Positions 12,343 to 24,307 of a DNA stretch of 55,751 nucleotides are shown piece by piece. Made by a program: the position numbers and the translations under genes. Under the pieces are notes generated by a model. That model was not told the origin of the DNA. It was given only the letters and a program-made list of their open reading frames with translations, and ran no database searches. How positions within the stretch are numbered: position 1 is the first letter of the stretch; each line of letters starts with the position of its first letter. This stretch comes from Clavulina sp. PMI_390 (lineage: Eukaryota; Basidiomycota; Agaricomycetes; Cantharellales; Hydnaceae), in assembly GCA_015039315.1 (NCBI GenBank), contig WIDE01000059.1, positions 151,928 to 207,678 on the forward strand, in the 5' to 3' direction.

Positions 12343-13871
12343 ATGCATCGCCCAGCGAATCCGTCCCCATTTCCCTTTGATGTTCGATCGGCATTATCAG
12401 CTGTCACATCTCTTCTGGATCTCGTTGATCACCTCTCCACTTCTGAGCTGAACTTAAAACCTGTTCTTCTTCTGAACGGTGAAGAAGAAAAAAGCGCACG
12501 GGTTTCCCTTCAATCTACTCTTGCGCATATCGACTCCACTCTTGCTGAGCTGTCAGCTCTCGTCGTTCTGGCACAAACTTTGAGCGACAAAGTGGCTGAG
12601 TGGCGATTGTGGGTCTCACAGCCGCTCAGTGGTGTTCGCGCCCTTCCAGAGGAGCTTCTAGTGGATATCTTCCTCCTAGCTGTTGACACCAGCCATTCCC
12701 CTGAAGGTGGAGACGCAAATTGGAGGATGGCCCTTAGGATCAGCCACACCTGCTCCTTTTGGAGAAACGTAAGCAAAAGATATAGCGCAATATGGCGCAA
12801 AGTCACGATAAAACACCCATCAAATTTCCCGCTACTGTCTCTTTTTGCTTCGCGCGTTACAGCGTGTAGCCTTGATGTCACTTGTGGGGAGTCGTCGTAC
12901 CACGAGACACCATGGATGAATATCCGAGGCGGTAGCATTGACGTCCAAGCCCAAGAAGCTAAAAATATTAGGCGGCTCTGGTTTCGTGACCGATTCGCGA
13001 TCAATGCCCTCTCGTTTTCGCCAGAAAGCCTCTCGGTTTTCACACCAGAGTACTGTGGTGCTAAACTGAATAAATTCGAAGATACGATGGGGGAACCCCC
13101 TGCTTATTTCCTACAAGCACGATCGATTGACCTCCATGGAATTTCTTATCCGATCAAGCCTCTGATTTCATCCCATCTGACTACTCTCCGCCTCACAGGG
13201 GCATCTGAATTTGCAATTGAGCAATGTCTTCGGATATCCAATCTCCCCAGACTAACGTCCTTGCACCTGGCACGCTCCGTCTCGCGGCGTCATGGGAATA
13301 ACTTCCCTGCTGCACCTTTTATAATGTATTCAGTAGAAAGGCTAGAGCTGATTAACTGTGAAAACGAATTCGCAAAGTCACTGTTTCGACGTGTTACATT
13401 CCCTCAGCTCACCTTCCTCTTCATCACGCAAACATCCTGGGAATCCTTTGAACCTCGAGTGCTTGAAATCACTCCACTGGTGAGATAATATCGTACATTG
13501 TGTTAACGCCTGATTCATCTCATTTAAATTTGCAGCTGGATTGCACTCCACTTCTCTCCAAGTTGTCACTTTGTATGACAAGCTTACCAGAGACACTCCA
13601 AGTCCTGAATCATATTTCCAGTGGATCATCGCCCTCAATACTTCCCAAGCTACGCTCTTTGGAGATTAGGGTGCATGAGTCTCAATATCATACAGAATTG
13701 ACCAGCCAAAACTTGGACCGCCTGCAAGTCTGGGTAGAGAAGCGTCTCCAAGCTGGCATTCTTGCCAGTTTAGGTGTATCTCCACTTGAAAGCTTGAGGC
13801 TATCCGAAGATTTCCTTGGCGTTCACCGTGGTTGGTATGAAGTAAATATTCCTAGGTTTTCTATCTGCTGA
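12343..13871 (+). CDS. F-box family I protein, gene 3 (490 aa)
   Basis: Model: exons 12343-13479 and 13536-13871, with a 56-nt intron (gtgaga...ttgcag) at the position conserved in the paralogues. I chose the ATG at 12343 by alignment; an upstream in-frame ATG at 12280 is possible. The N-terminal helical region (about residues 40-80) precedes the F-box (WVSQPLSGVRALPEELLVDI). Leucine-patterned sequence follows, and the family block LSEDFLGVHRGWYE is near the C-terminus. Inferred role: SCF substrate receptor. The gene sits between the two lyase copies, which fits duplication of an F-box plus lyase unit. Confidence 0.85.
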
Positions 13872-14642
13872 CCTCGAACTAAATCTGATCGAGCTGGAGA
13901 CTGGTGGCCCTGCTTGCGAGGCACCCGCGCTTCTTGATGTAGCGTTGTGCAAGATCTGGTTGGCACTTTGACGTAGCAGATGATAGATATGCTCTATTTT
14001 CAGTAATTCGCTTGTGGATTATGTTATGCACAAAGAAAACATTGTCAAGCTTAATACGCTTGGTGGACTATAGTGGGCACTGATGCCTGTAGCTCCCGCC
14101 CTAAGAGCTAAGGATGGCGGCCCAACATGGTAAAACCGGTTCTTTCTCTCGTTCTCTCTGTGCAGAGAGATCTCTAATCACACCACTTGCCTCTTACTCC
14201 TCAGCCCTACCCCTTTCACTAATGTTCTCTTAGAGCGAACTTTTGCGCCCGTGAGTGCTTCTCGGTGCCTTATATTGGGGATGGAAGCATGTGCAGATCT
14301 GCTGGGAATTAAACAACGATTTGCGGAAAGCTCAGCTCCAAAAGACGAAACGTTCGAGCGCTCGGCGGATCGCTACTAGAACCTATAGCGAGGGATCCCT
14401 CCGGTGCGTACGTTAGTATGAGGTTGCTTTTGATGCTACGTCTTCGAACATATCAGCAGCTACGCCAAGCCCTGGCGAAGACTTACGTACAAACCCAAGT
14501 GTGACCAGCTGTCACGGCCATCAACCTCAGGCTTTCTTTCAGCCATCTTGCTTTCTGCTTTCCCTCTTTACTTTCTGTCTTTTACTGTCAACTACCCACA
14601 CTCTCTTCCCTTGTCTGTCTTGTGCCTTAAAAAACTTCCGAA
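13872..14642. other. Intergenic stretch upstream of lyase 2
   Basis: Its last 250 bases resemble the region upstream of lyase copy 1: both contain acgtacaaacc followed by a gtgacca block and a pyrimidine-rich leader before the ATG. The promoter was therefore copied with the gene. No coding frame is convincing. Confidence 0.5.
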
Positions 14643-16637
14643 ATGCTCTCCGTCGTCCTTCTGTCAAGCGTTTGGCTTGGCACCGCCGCCGCAGGGGACA
14701 TCACCTCGTATGCAAATGCGTTCGTCGACCCTAACTTTATCCTCAACAAGGCGGGCTGGAACAAGAACTCCAGCTCCGCCGAGAATGCCATCGTCGGTGG
14801 TGCCCTGACCCTAGCGTCACTCGGGCCCTGGGCGGTAACGAACAAGACCATCTTGCCGCCGTCAAACGACATCCACGACTACCTTTCCTACGCTCCCTAC
14901 TGGTGGCCAGACTGCTCAAATGTGCACAATACCACACAGCTGACACAACAGCAGATCAACAACGAGTGTGTTTTCGGTATGTAGCTGTCATTGTGTTTGT
15001 GCTTGGCTTAGCTTGGCCATCGGAACTGATATCCCCGCCACCCGTCTTGGCTCTTTTTTCTGTGAAACCTGCGCTCCAGTGAACCGCGATGGGCAGTTCG
15101 TGCCAGATCAGCACGATGTAGACAATGTGGGCGCATTCTACGATTTGGACGATGCAGTCTTTTATTCAGCCATGGCTTGGGCCATTACCGGCGACGAAAC
15201 GCACGCCGCCAACGTCGACCGCTGGATCAACACCTGGTTTGTTAACAATGCGACAGCTATGAACCCCAATCGTGCGTTTGCCATATGTCGACGCATGGGC
15301 TCCCTGACCAACCCGAGCGTCGTCGCGCCTTTTTCTCCTGAACCGTAGTGAACTACGCCCAGCTCATTCGAGGTGTTGGAAAGAATGTCGGAGCTCACAC
15401 TGGTCTTCTCGATTTCAAGGGAATGGCCAAGATCGCTTCTGGTCCGTATCTCGCCTAGCCTTTGCTCCCCGCAAATGACCCATGCTAAATGCAACTATTC
15501 TCTCCATAGGCGTGTTGACGCTCCGAAAAGGCAATGCGGCCTCTTGGACCCAAGCGACAGATGATGGACTGAAGGCCTGGCTCACCGCATATCTTCCATG
15601 GCTGCGCAACAATACCCTCGCGGTTCAAGAACGAGAAGCTACCAAGTATGCTCCCCACCCCACCTCATCCTATTATTCCACCAAAAGTAACACATCTTCG
15701 TTAGCAACCATGGCTCGTTCTACTATAACCAAGAGGCAGCTGTGTACCTGCTACTCGACGACAATGCTGGCGCCAAGGCATCTGTCCAAGAATATTTCTC
15801 CGGGATTTTCCAGAACCAGATCGCCGCGAGTGGCGAGCAGGTAGGCCAAACAATTTGACTACCATATGCGTGACACGCTCTAATCTCGCTACCTCATAGC
15901 CGCTAGAAGCATCTCGCACACAGTGAGTTCAATACCCTGCCGGTTCTCCAACCTCATGAACTAAGCTCGTTGCGTAGTCCTATCCACTATCGGGCATACA
16001 ACCTCGCCGCCATCATCGTGCGTGGCTTTACTATACACCATCAACATCTACCCTATACTCACTCACCTTGACCATTATAGACTAACGCCGCTATTGCCCA
16101 ATACGTCGGCTACAACGCTTGGAATCTCACTACTTCGCTTGGTGGTACGATCCAGAAGGCTACGGACTACGCGATGGTGCAGAGCCCTGTTGCTTCGAAC
16201 GAGCAAGGCGCCGTGGTTGAGATTAACCAAATCGTGGCGTGCGTCTCGAACGTCTACGGTGATCCGACTGGAAAGTACAAGCAATTCCTCTCATCGTGAG
16301 TATCCTGGCCCGCCAGCTTTGTAGATTACGTCTGACTTTTCTCTCGCCCCCTTCTAGTGTGAGCCCTGCAGAACCATTCTTTTTCTGGAACTACGATGCA
16401 ACGTGAGTGTTTTGTTATATTACTAGCCTGCACATATTTACTGATCTACCATGTATCCTAACTTGCAGCATCAACTCGAGCTACGCCGCCACCGTGTCAT
16501 CGATCTCGTACTCGGCGCTCCCAACCAGCACCCAGAAGACTCCACCAAAGAGCGGCTCCTCGGCAGCTTACTCGACCGCCCCATGGATCACCGGCATGGT
16601 AGCATTTGGTCTTGGGTTACTCTCCGTCTCGATCTAA
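14643..16637 (+). CDS. Secreted alginate-lyase-like protein, copy 2 (460 aa)
   Basis: Model: ten exons, 14643-14976, 15080-15271, 15349-15441, 15510-15645, 15705-15840, 15900-15922, 15978-16017, 16081-16295, 16358-16402 and 16469-16637. The first nine have exactly the lengths of those in copy 1 (334, 192, 93, 136, 136, 23, 40, 215, 45), so both models support each other. A signal peptide (MLSVVLLSSVWLGTAAAG), YLSYAPYWWP, NNHGSFYYNQ and a Ser/Thr-rich hydrophobic tail are present. One difference falls in a conserved block: residue 305 is His (THPIHYRAYN) where copy 1 has Arg (TRPIHYRAYN). If that Arg is needed for catalysis or substrate binding, the copies may differ in activity. Confidence 0.85.
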
Positions 16638-16941
16638 TTCCCTCCGTTGTACGGTTTTATCTTGGTATGATCAATCCATTCATGCCCTTCAGCAGGATTG
16701 GGTTCTTGTTTGCTTGTATATGTTCTATATATTCCTTTCTTGAGCACAAGTATAATATCATGTGGGTGTGCGACATCAAATGGATCCTCGATCTCCATTA
16801 GTAATCCTCTGCCACACCTATCCTCAACACCTTCAAAAGTATAAAGGCTGAACCTATGCATTAGGAAGTAAGAGGCGATTCACGAGCCTCAAGCTCTGAA
16901 TGCGTGTTACCCTTGTAAGAAATTGACTGGACTAAAAGGCA
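16638..16941. other. Convergent intergenic stretch
   Basis: This lies between the stop of lyase 2 and the 3' end of pseudogene B. It is AT-rich and presumably carries 3' UTRs. No gene is seen. Confidence 0.5.
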
Positions 16942-16969
16942 CTAGAGCTGATAAATATGCGTTCTGCAC

Positions 16970-17309
16970 NNNNNNNNNNNNNNNNNNNNNNNNNNNNNNN
17001 NNNNNNNNNNNNNNNNNNNNNNNNNNNNNNNNNNNNNNNNNNNNNNNNNNNNNNNNNNNNNNNNNNNNNNNNNNNNNNNNNNNNNNNNNNNNNNNNNNNN
17101 NNNNNNNNNNNNNNNNNNNNNNNNNNNNNNNNNNNNNNNNNNNNNNNNNNNNNNNNNNNNNNNNNNNNNNNNNNNNNNNNNNNNNNNNNNNNNNNNNNNN
17201 NNNNNNNNNNNNNNNNNNNNNNNNNNNNNNNNNNNNNNNNNNNNNNNNNNNNNNNNNNNNNNNNNNNNNNNNNNNNNNNNNNNNNNNNNNNNNNNNNNNN
17301 NNNNNNNNN
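16970..17309. other. Assembly gap (340 N)
   Basis: This run of Ns falls inside the last exon of pseudogene B. The left edge ends in ttctgcac and the right edge begins tctgcacgctc, the same sequence that starts the 46-bp repeat to the right. Confidence 0.99.
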
Positions 17310-17473
17310 TCTGCACGCTCTTGTCTGCCGGTCCTCTGTGATGACAACAATCATATGTAAGACTTTCTCATGTGTCAAAAAGTCGTACATTTTGCACGAT
17401 TTTTCCCCGTGTTTGGTTCGCACAGTGTCTGCACGCTCTTGTCTGCCGGTCCTCTGTGATGACAACAATCATA
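17310..17473. repeat. Direct repeat, 46-bp units 118 bp apart, next to the gap
   Basis: A 46-bp segment at 17310-17355 recurs identically at 17428-17473, with a 72-bp unrelated spacer between. The right copy is continuous with the gene B coding sequence (minus strand, VITEDRQTRAC). The left copy abuts the Ns, and the other side of the gap ends in the first seven bases of the repeat. Either an unresolved tandem array lies in the gap or the contig edge is misassembled. Confidence 0.85.
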
Positions 17474-19414
17474 CCTCCTGACTCGCTCCATCGGAACTTG
17501 ATTCTTCCTGGGTTGATGTCACCCCCACACCTCAAGAGGACCACCCTGTTTCTATGAGCGTGATTGCGGACACAGAGAGGCTTGTGCACCACCGTGGACC
17601 CAGTAGACGAAAGTCTGACGTCTGAGATCACAAATCCTTCGAGGCGAGGTTTGTACGAAGCAATGACACTGAGTAATTGCGAGCTGCCAGGTTTTCAGTC
17701 GTACGAGAAGACATAAATTTCAGACCGGGATCGCAAGGAGGGGATAATCTTCTCCCATGACCGGTATGGGAGGTGCGTGTAGTCGAACGCGAAAGAACGG
17801 AGCCAACAGCGTGCTGCAGGGGTTTCATCAAACTGGTCATCTTGGGGGAGGGTTGGATCACTGATCCATGGTGGCGGCATACACCCTCTGGCGAATGATA
17901 TGGATCTGGGATGCCGGACATCTCGAGGACGGAACCAGATGGGACAAATATCGGCTCCCCGGTAAGGAACGCCGTTCTCCGTCTCGATTGAGGTGTCGTA
18001 ATAAGAGAACTGCGGCAGTAAGAGTGCACTACTCCACTGATCGGCGTCGACTATCGCGACAGTCCACGAATGGCGCCGATCCTCTCGTGGAAAGGTGATG
18101 AATTCGGTATCGCTTTTGAAATACTGTAGGCGAGCACCAATCACAGCCCCATACCATAGTGCGATCAGCAGATACTCAGATTGAAATATCTGGGCTTTCC
18201 GGATAGGGATCTGGTGGAAGCGAATCTGAATATCCCCGGTTGACTGTGGCGAGCATGTGCATACCTCAATATGCACCAAGTAATTGATTCCTCGCGTCAG
18301 GTCAACAATACGAATGTAATGAATCTTGCCCCAAGGACCCTCAATTAGAATAAGTAGATAAGGGTCGGCAAAAAAAAAATGTCGACAATCCTGGCCGTGG
18401 CGACAGCTTGTATGTCCGCCAGATGTAGGTTTGTGGGACTCGAGGAGAGAGGAAGGAAGAATACATTCACTCGGTGCGTTTCTCTTTGGTGATGAACCAT
18501 TGAGAATCAAATATCAGTAATTTACGTTCACTCGGTGGTAATGAAGAAAATTTACCAGAACGAGGCAACAAGGACAACCCCCTCGTTTCCTTCATACTCG
18601 AATAATTCCGCGACAATGGGATTTTCGTTCGATATGGTCCTATTCGACTTGAGCGGGACCTCGTACTTTTCTCCACATCGGAGATCTATGATATAGAAGC
18701 ATTCCTGTTGCCAAAGGATGACGATGTGGCCGCTGGATGAGACTGTCGTGCCCATAAACTGGCGATGGGACATCGCTGGGATAACCCCCGGGGCGATGAG
18801 ATGCTCGCATACTACGGGGGAGTTACACATGCGCTGGCGCCTTTGCATGATTTGAACATAACGTGTTCGATAGTTGAAGCTGCCAGAATCGGCCTCTCGT
18901 GCCGGAAGAGCAGGCACGAGAGCATGCTTGCTGATCTTTAGCACCTCGATTCGGTCAACCTTGGGAAGGAGATTGGTGGAAAGTTTGTTATCATCGGCAT
19001 AATCTGTCCGCTCCATTGATGCCGGGAGGACGAGTTTTGGAGGAGATATACGAGGCAGAGAAGGGTCACGCAGACATGCAGTCACCCATACTGCCCTCAC
19101 GCTAGAGCATCTACGTAGAGCGCGGCATGTCTAGAGATAAAAAAAAAATATCAGTCGAGGCAATTGACATAGACATAGAAAAGAGAACGGACCTGCCCGA
19201 CAGCAACCAAATCTCTTGGTGCCATGCTGCTGCACAGAATCTCAATAATGATATCCTCTGGGAGGCAGGAGATCGTTGTTCGAATGGTATGTTGCTCCAA
19301 AACCAAGGCTCCGCTGTCATACGACGGCGGAGTTGACTCGAGTACTTGGGATGCTCGGGAAATTGGCTTGCTCCGACGAAGCCATGCAGAACGAATCCTC
19401 GCTAGAACAGGCAT

Positions 19415-19686
19415 ACTGTTATTGGTTGTGACAGGCCAGAAACAATACTCTCGTGGCAATGTGAAAACTTAGTATCCAGTGGCATGCGAAGATATATGGT
19501 TACTACCGATGCTCCAGGACGTTTCTATATTTCAAACATTTTTTTTCTTTCCCCAAGGGTGGCGAGGCAGTGGCAGGCAAAAGACGCATTGGCCGAAATG
19601 CGAACATGTTCAGTCACGATTCGGAAGCGTGTCACGGCGTCGTCCGTCGTCATCCTCGAACTTTGGACTCATAGTCCCATGCACAA
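19415..19686. promoter_or_regulatory. Head-to-head promoter region of genes B and C
   Basis: These 272 bp lie between two divergent family II genes. The arrangement is mirrored by the D/E pair. No binding sites recognised. Confidence 0.4.
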
Positions 19687-21673
19687 ATGCTACCGGAATC
19701 ACCTGTGAATACACTGCTTCCTCCCAAAAGGGACGGATCGAGGCACATCACCGATCTTCCAGACGACGTACTAATTGAGTCGTTGTGCCACATCCTGGTT
19801 CCACGGGACTTGATAGCTGTTGGTCAGGTATGCCTTCGGTAGCCTGTCACTCGAGATCATTAGCGCTTATTTGTACATATAGACATCTCATGCTCCGCGG
19901 GCATGCTCAGCTGCGAGAATTGTCTGGATATGCGCCTGGTCGCAGTGACTTCTCTTTGCCCCAGTTACAACCTCTTGCACTCGTTCTCCCTGAATACCTC
20001 CGGCTTCGTGGGGTCAGTCCTATTGGAAATCATCTAAAATCAACATCTACCACTATGGAAGAGAGCTTCATGTCTGAACATCCGGCTGAACCTTCTGCAG
20101 AAGTATCAGATGCCGAGGAGCAGCTCCATCCTCGCGAGCGATATTTTCAGATCATGAAGCGTCGGAAACGTGTGAAACAATCCCCAGTGATATCCGAGCT
20201 TCTACTTCCCCCTGGGAGGTGGTCGAGCTTCCCGTCTGACCAATGGGTCAGCATGACACTCTCGGCTGGTGGAGAAGTCTTTGTTCTCCTACAGAAGAAG
20301 CGTTTGTATATCGTGGATCTTCGGCTAAATGGAGTAAATAAAGTCTTCTCTTTCTCCTTGGAATCTGCGGTGGCCGGATCCACCAAATTGGCTGCCGCAA
20401 TGTTCACCCTTGATGGGGAGGAAGGAGTAGTGCTTGCTGTCACGTCTGGGTATGCAAGCCCAGGTACATATTCATTGTCCCCTTACTATGCTCCCTTTTT
20501 ACAGGAAAGCACGGCGTGTTAGCCTGATCTTTGCTGCACTATCCAAGACACAACACTCCTCCGCATTGATCCCCTTAGCCGACATAGAACCCCGCGAGAA
20601 TGCAAGGATTGAGAATACTTTCTTCTCGGGAACTATTTTAGTCGTTTGTGAAATGAAGAACCGCTCGAACTCATTCATTCGCGCATTCGACTTGTCACAT
20701 GGAATTACATACTTGGTCCATGTAAAAGTAAGTGAAGATCCAGCCCGATCTCAGTCTCGTCTGCTAACGGGGACTCCATCAGTTCCAAATTCGGGCGGTC
20801 AACATAGTTGACTCTTCATACCTCCTCGTTGCCTTCCACTCTGGCCTAGTATATGGTACCCAACTCAACCGGTTCAAAAGCGATAACGAACTCATCCCCT
20901 TCAGGATGGGGCGGCGGGCCTCATGGCTAGTTGCGTCAATCCCACCACTAACCTCCAGCACTCCTATTTTCATTTCTCACTCCTCCACTCGTGATTTACC
21001 GGAAAAATTGATCTACCCTGGAGTCACGGAGAACAGGGAGACTATCATAACATGTCACATATGGTATGGCACCGATAAGAATCTCTTCCTCGTCAAAGGC
21101 ACTATGCCTCGGCCGTGGGTTCTGGTCCCAGAAGATAACCTATTATCGAGGTCAGGTCAATTTGATGTCTTACTGACATCCCGATCTTCTCCGCTCCCGA
21201 GTCATTTCTCAGCCCCCTTCCATGCAATGCACATCCCATACTTCACAACGGAGAGTATCCTCCATCGTATTCCCTTACTTCGTAATCTCGTCGCCACTGG
21301 TATCCAGGTACCTTCAGCAGGTTCAGAGCTTCCTCCCGGGTCAAACATACCAGCTCGCCCACCTGTGCTTGCCTACAAGATAGTATTTGGTGACCGGCAA
21401 GTCCTCAGCTATATCGCATGCCCTAGGGACCGACTCAAGGGGCTCGTGATCTCCGGACTGACTCGAATCGGAGCTAAAGAGATCATCGAGCATCGGCCAC
21501 TATTCTTCCGTGACCATAAAGGGATAACGGGACCTCTTCCATCAGAAAAGGTTAGCGACCCACTGTTTCAACTCTCCACTACATGGAGCGAAGCCGGGGG
21601 ACGAGTTGCTATCCTCACCGGTAATATAGAAGAGGGGAGACAAGTCTATCGTATACAAATTTATCAGCTTTGA
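19687..21673 (+). pseudogene. F-box family II gene C, single frameshift
   Basis: Exons by homology: 19687-19827 (F-box, ITDLPDDVLIESLCHILVPR), 19883-20449, 20505-20727 and 20783-21673, all with GT..AG introns at the positions of the paralogues. Exon 2 opens in the expected frame (RACSAARIVWICAW) but meets TGA at 19946-19948. The homologous continuation (RSDFSLP) is in the next frame, so one base is lost or gained near 19937-19949. Exon 2 is 567 nt, while paralogues have 3n+2. No other lesion is seen, and the last exon (296 aa) is fully open. It is either a young pseudogene or a live gene with a consensus error; the function would be as for gene A. Confidence 0.7.
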
Positions 21674-22273
21674 ATAGGAGTGCGTTAGCAAGTCTCACTG
21701 CTGGCACTATTACCGTCAAGCTAAAAAAACCACTCGCGAGGTCTGGGAGGGATAGATGAACTGTTCACAGCTTCTAGATTATTGAGCAATTGAGTCAGCT
21801 CAGAAACAGAAATTATATCATCATAATGACGAGGGCGGCGATTCGCCCCGCCGAAAAATCGCAATACCCTTTCCCAGATTTGCTGTAAGTCCCTACTTTG
21901 ACAAAGTGATGAGGTGCATCGAAGCTTTACACCTTCAAGTCCGGTGGTCATGGTTCACACGGCGTGCTGGCGTTATTCTTTTGCATCATTCGCACGGTAG
22001 ATTTGGCTTGTATATATCTTGTGTATTTTTTCTTGAGCACGAGTAGGATAGCACGCAGGTTTTCAACCTCGAATAGGCCTTAGGATCCCATAAATATATT
22101 ACTGGAATAGAGAGCGATGAATACTGTGAACCAATTCTCAACGTAAGAATCTACTTGTGTCTTTGACAACACCAGAGCTGAGACCATGGTTCGGAAATGC
22201 CTTTTGATTTGTGAGTCTGGTGCTATGGGAGCGGTATATCAACAGTTCAATCATCCGATCAAACTGATACGAC
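21674..22273. other. Convergent intergenic stretch between C and D
   Basis: These 600 bp lie between two 3' ends. They contain only short frames on both strands. No gene or repeat recognised. Confidence 0.5.
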
Positions 22274-24307
22274 CTAAAGCTGATAAATATGGATCGTACC
22301 CTCTCTTGAAGAACGGTCTTCTGTGAGGACAACAACAACACCTCCTGATTCACTCCAACGAAACTTGAGCCTGCCCGAGGCAGAATCATCACCGTATCTC
22401 AAGGGCACAATCCCTTCACGATTTTGCTCCCGAATGAAGAGGGGCTTGTGCACAATCGCTGACTGCGTAGGTGAAACTCTGAGACTTGAAAGCACGAGCC
22501 CTTCGAGGCAAGGTTTGCGGGAAGCAACAATCCCTAGTAGTTGCGAGTCTCCAGCTCTCCAGTTGTATGAGAAGACCTCAATCTTTGACCGGGATTGGAA
22601 AGAAGGAATGATCCTCTCCCATGACCGGTATGGAAGGTGGGTATGGTTGAATCGAGAGGAAAGATGCGCCCAAGAATCTACTGGATAGTTCCCCGATATA
22701 CTTATCGGAAGTGAGGTCCGTGCGGAGTCATTTATAGAGGTACAGTCTACCCACGGTGGGGGCATAGAGCCTTTGACGAGTGACGTGGATTTCGGATACC
22801 AACCCTCTGAATCTCGGCTGTGGTACCAGATGGGGCAGATCTCGACACCATGTTGAGAAGTACCACCGCTCTCAATGCGGATCGAGGGATCGTGAGTAGC
22901 AAAGCGAGGAAGAAAGATACTGCTGTTGCACTGATCTTCTGCAATTACCGTGACAATCCACGAATAACGGCGGTCTTCGAGTGGAAAAGTAATGAACTCA
23001 GCATCGCTTTGAAATTGTCGCAAATGAGCCCCAAGAACAGTCCCAGGGGATATTGCGATGAGGAGATATTTGGACTGAAATATCTGCACTCTACGAACAT
23101 GTGACTGATGGAAAGAATCAGTAACATGTGGAATAATCATGGTAAGTATCTACTTACTTTCACATAAATTGAGTAAATAACTCCTTGCGTGAGGTCAACA
23201 ATCCGAATGTAATAGGCTGCGCCTCTCGCAGTGCCAATGACGATGATGAGGTGAGAGTCCGCCAAAAGTATGTCAGCAATTTTGGAGTTGTTGGGAGCTT
23301 GCACCTCAGCCAAATGCAGTAGAGTTGAGGAACTTTGTGAGAGAGGGAAGAAAAGAATGTTCACTCGTTGTGGTTCGCTATCAAGAATATTGGGGAGAAT
23401 TCAATAATAGTGATCGGGGCCAATTTGTATGGACAGAGGAACTCACCGAAAAGAAGCAGCAACAATGACTCCCTCTTGGCCTTCAAGCTCAAATATTTCT
23501 GCGGCAATGGGGTTTTCGTCCCACACCCTTACGTTTGACCGGAACGGGATCTCGTACTTCATTCCACCACGTCTGAGATCAAGTATGTGCAAGGATTCAA
23601 GCTGCCAGAGTACAACGATGTCGCCATTTTGCGACACTGCCATGTTCATAAAATGACGACGAGACATCTTGGGAAGAAACTCGGGAACTATGACAGGCTC
23701 GCATACCACCGGAAATTGACGCATGCGCCAGCGCATTTCCATGATTTGAAGATATCGCGCCCTATGTTCGAAATCGTGGTAACTGTCCGCCAGCGATGAA
23801 TGGGTAGCAACGGAAGTGCTTTCGCTGCGTTCCAGAAACTCTATTCGTCCAACTTTGGGAGGGGACGTATTGAAGAAACGATCATTCCAGTTATCTTTTG
23901 GCCCCTTCATCGACTCTGGGAGAACAAGATTCGAAGGAATCTGAGGTAGGGAAGGATCACGCGACCATGCGCACCTCCACACAGCCTTAGCCTTAGAATA
24001 TGCACGCAGCGCGGAGGATGTCTACCGATCAAGCAATATCAGGGCAATAAAGACCAGTCGCGAAGAGAAGACGGACCTGACCGACAGAAATTAGATCTTT
24101 TGGTGTCAGGGTGTGACTCAGAATTTCAATAATAACATCTCCTGGGAGGTGGTACATCGTTGTCCGGGCAGTATCTTGCTTTGGAGGCGGCGCCTGCCCA
24201 TCTTGGGAGGCTGAGGGCATTTTACATCCTAAGCCAGCGCGGGAATCTTTTTCAATCGATTTACTACTATGGAGCCATGTAGGTCGTATCCTCTCTAGGA
24301 GAGGCAT
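22274..24307 (-). CDS. F-box family II protein, gene D (618 aa)
   Basis: Model: exons 24307-24077, 24021-23447, 23377-23158 and 23104-22274; junctions are GT..AG and phases close. The start MPLLERIRPTWLHSSK matches gene B. The F-box is at about residues 48-77 (YHLPGDVIIEILSHTLTPKD). Landmarks follow: SRDPSLPQIPSN, RYLQIMEMRWRM, EGVIVAASF, VQIFQSKYLL, FRWSESGGVVVVLTED and the C-terminal IHIYQL. The long C-terminal region is beta-rich, perhaps a propeller, without WD signatures. Inferred role: SCF substrate receptor with unknown target. It is the intact counterpart of pseudogene B and is divergent from gene E. Confidence 0.85.

Larger units (their letters stand above)
16942..19414 (-). pseudogene. 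F-box family II gene B, inactivated
   Basis: By comparison with gene D the exons are 19414-19193 (F-box, LPEDIIIEILCSSMAPRDLV), 19130-18556, 18483-18265, and 18210 down to 16942 (stop, HIYQL end). At least four lesions are visible. Joining exons 2 and 3 at the conserved splice sites makes a TGA. A run of ten T on the coding strand (18379-18370), where 8 or 11 would keep frame, shifts the frame. An in-frame TGA at 17697-17695 replaces the Trp codon of gene D. The last exon is interrupted by a tandemly repeated segment and the N gap. The remaining sequence aligns well with gene D, so the decay looks recent. Confidence 0.8.

Noticed and set aside
16907..17481. Several long frames crossing the Ns
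   Set aside because: They are open only because N cannot encode a stop.
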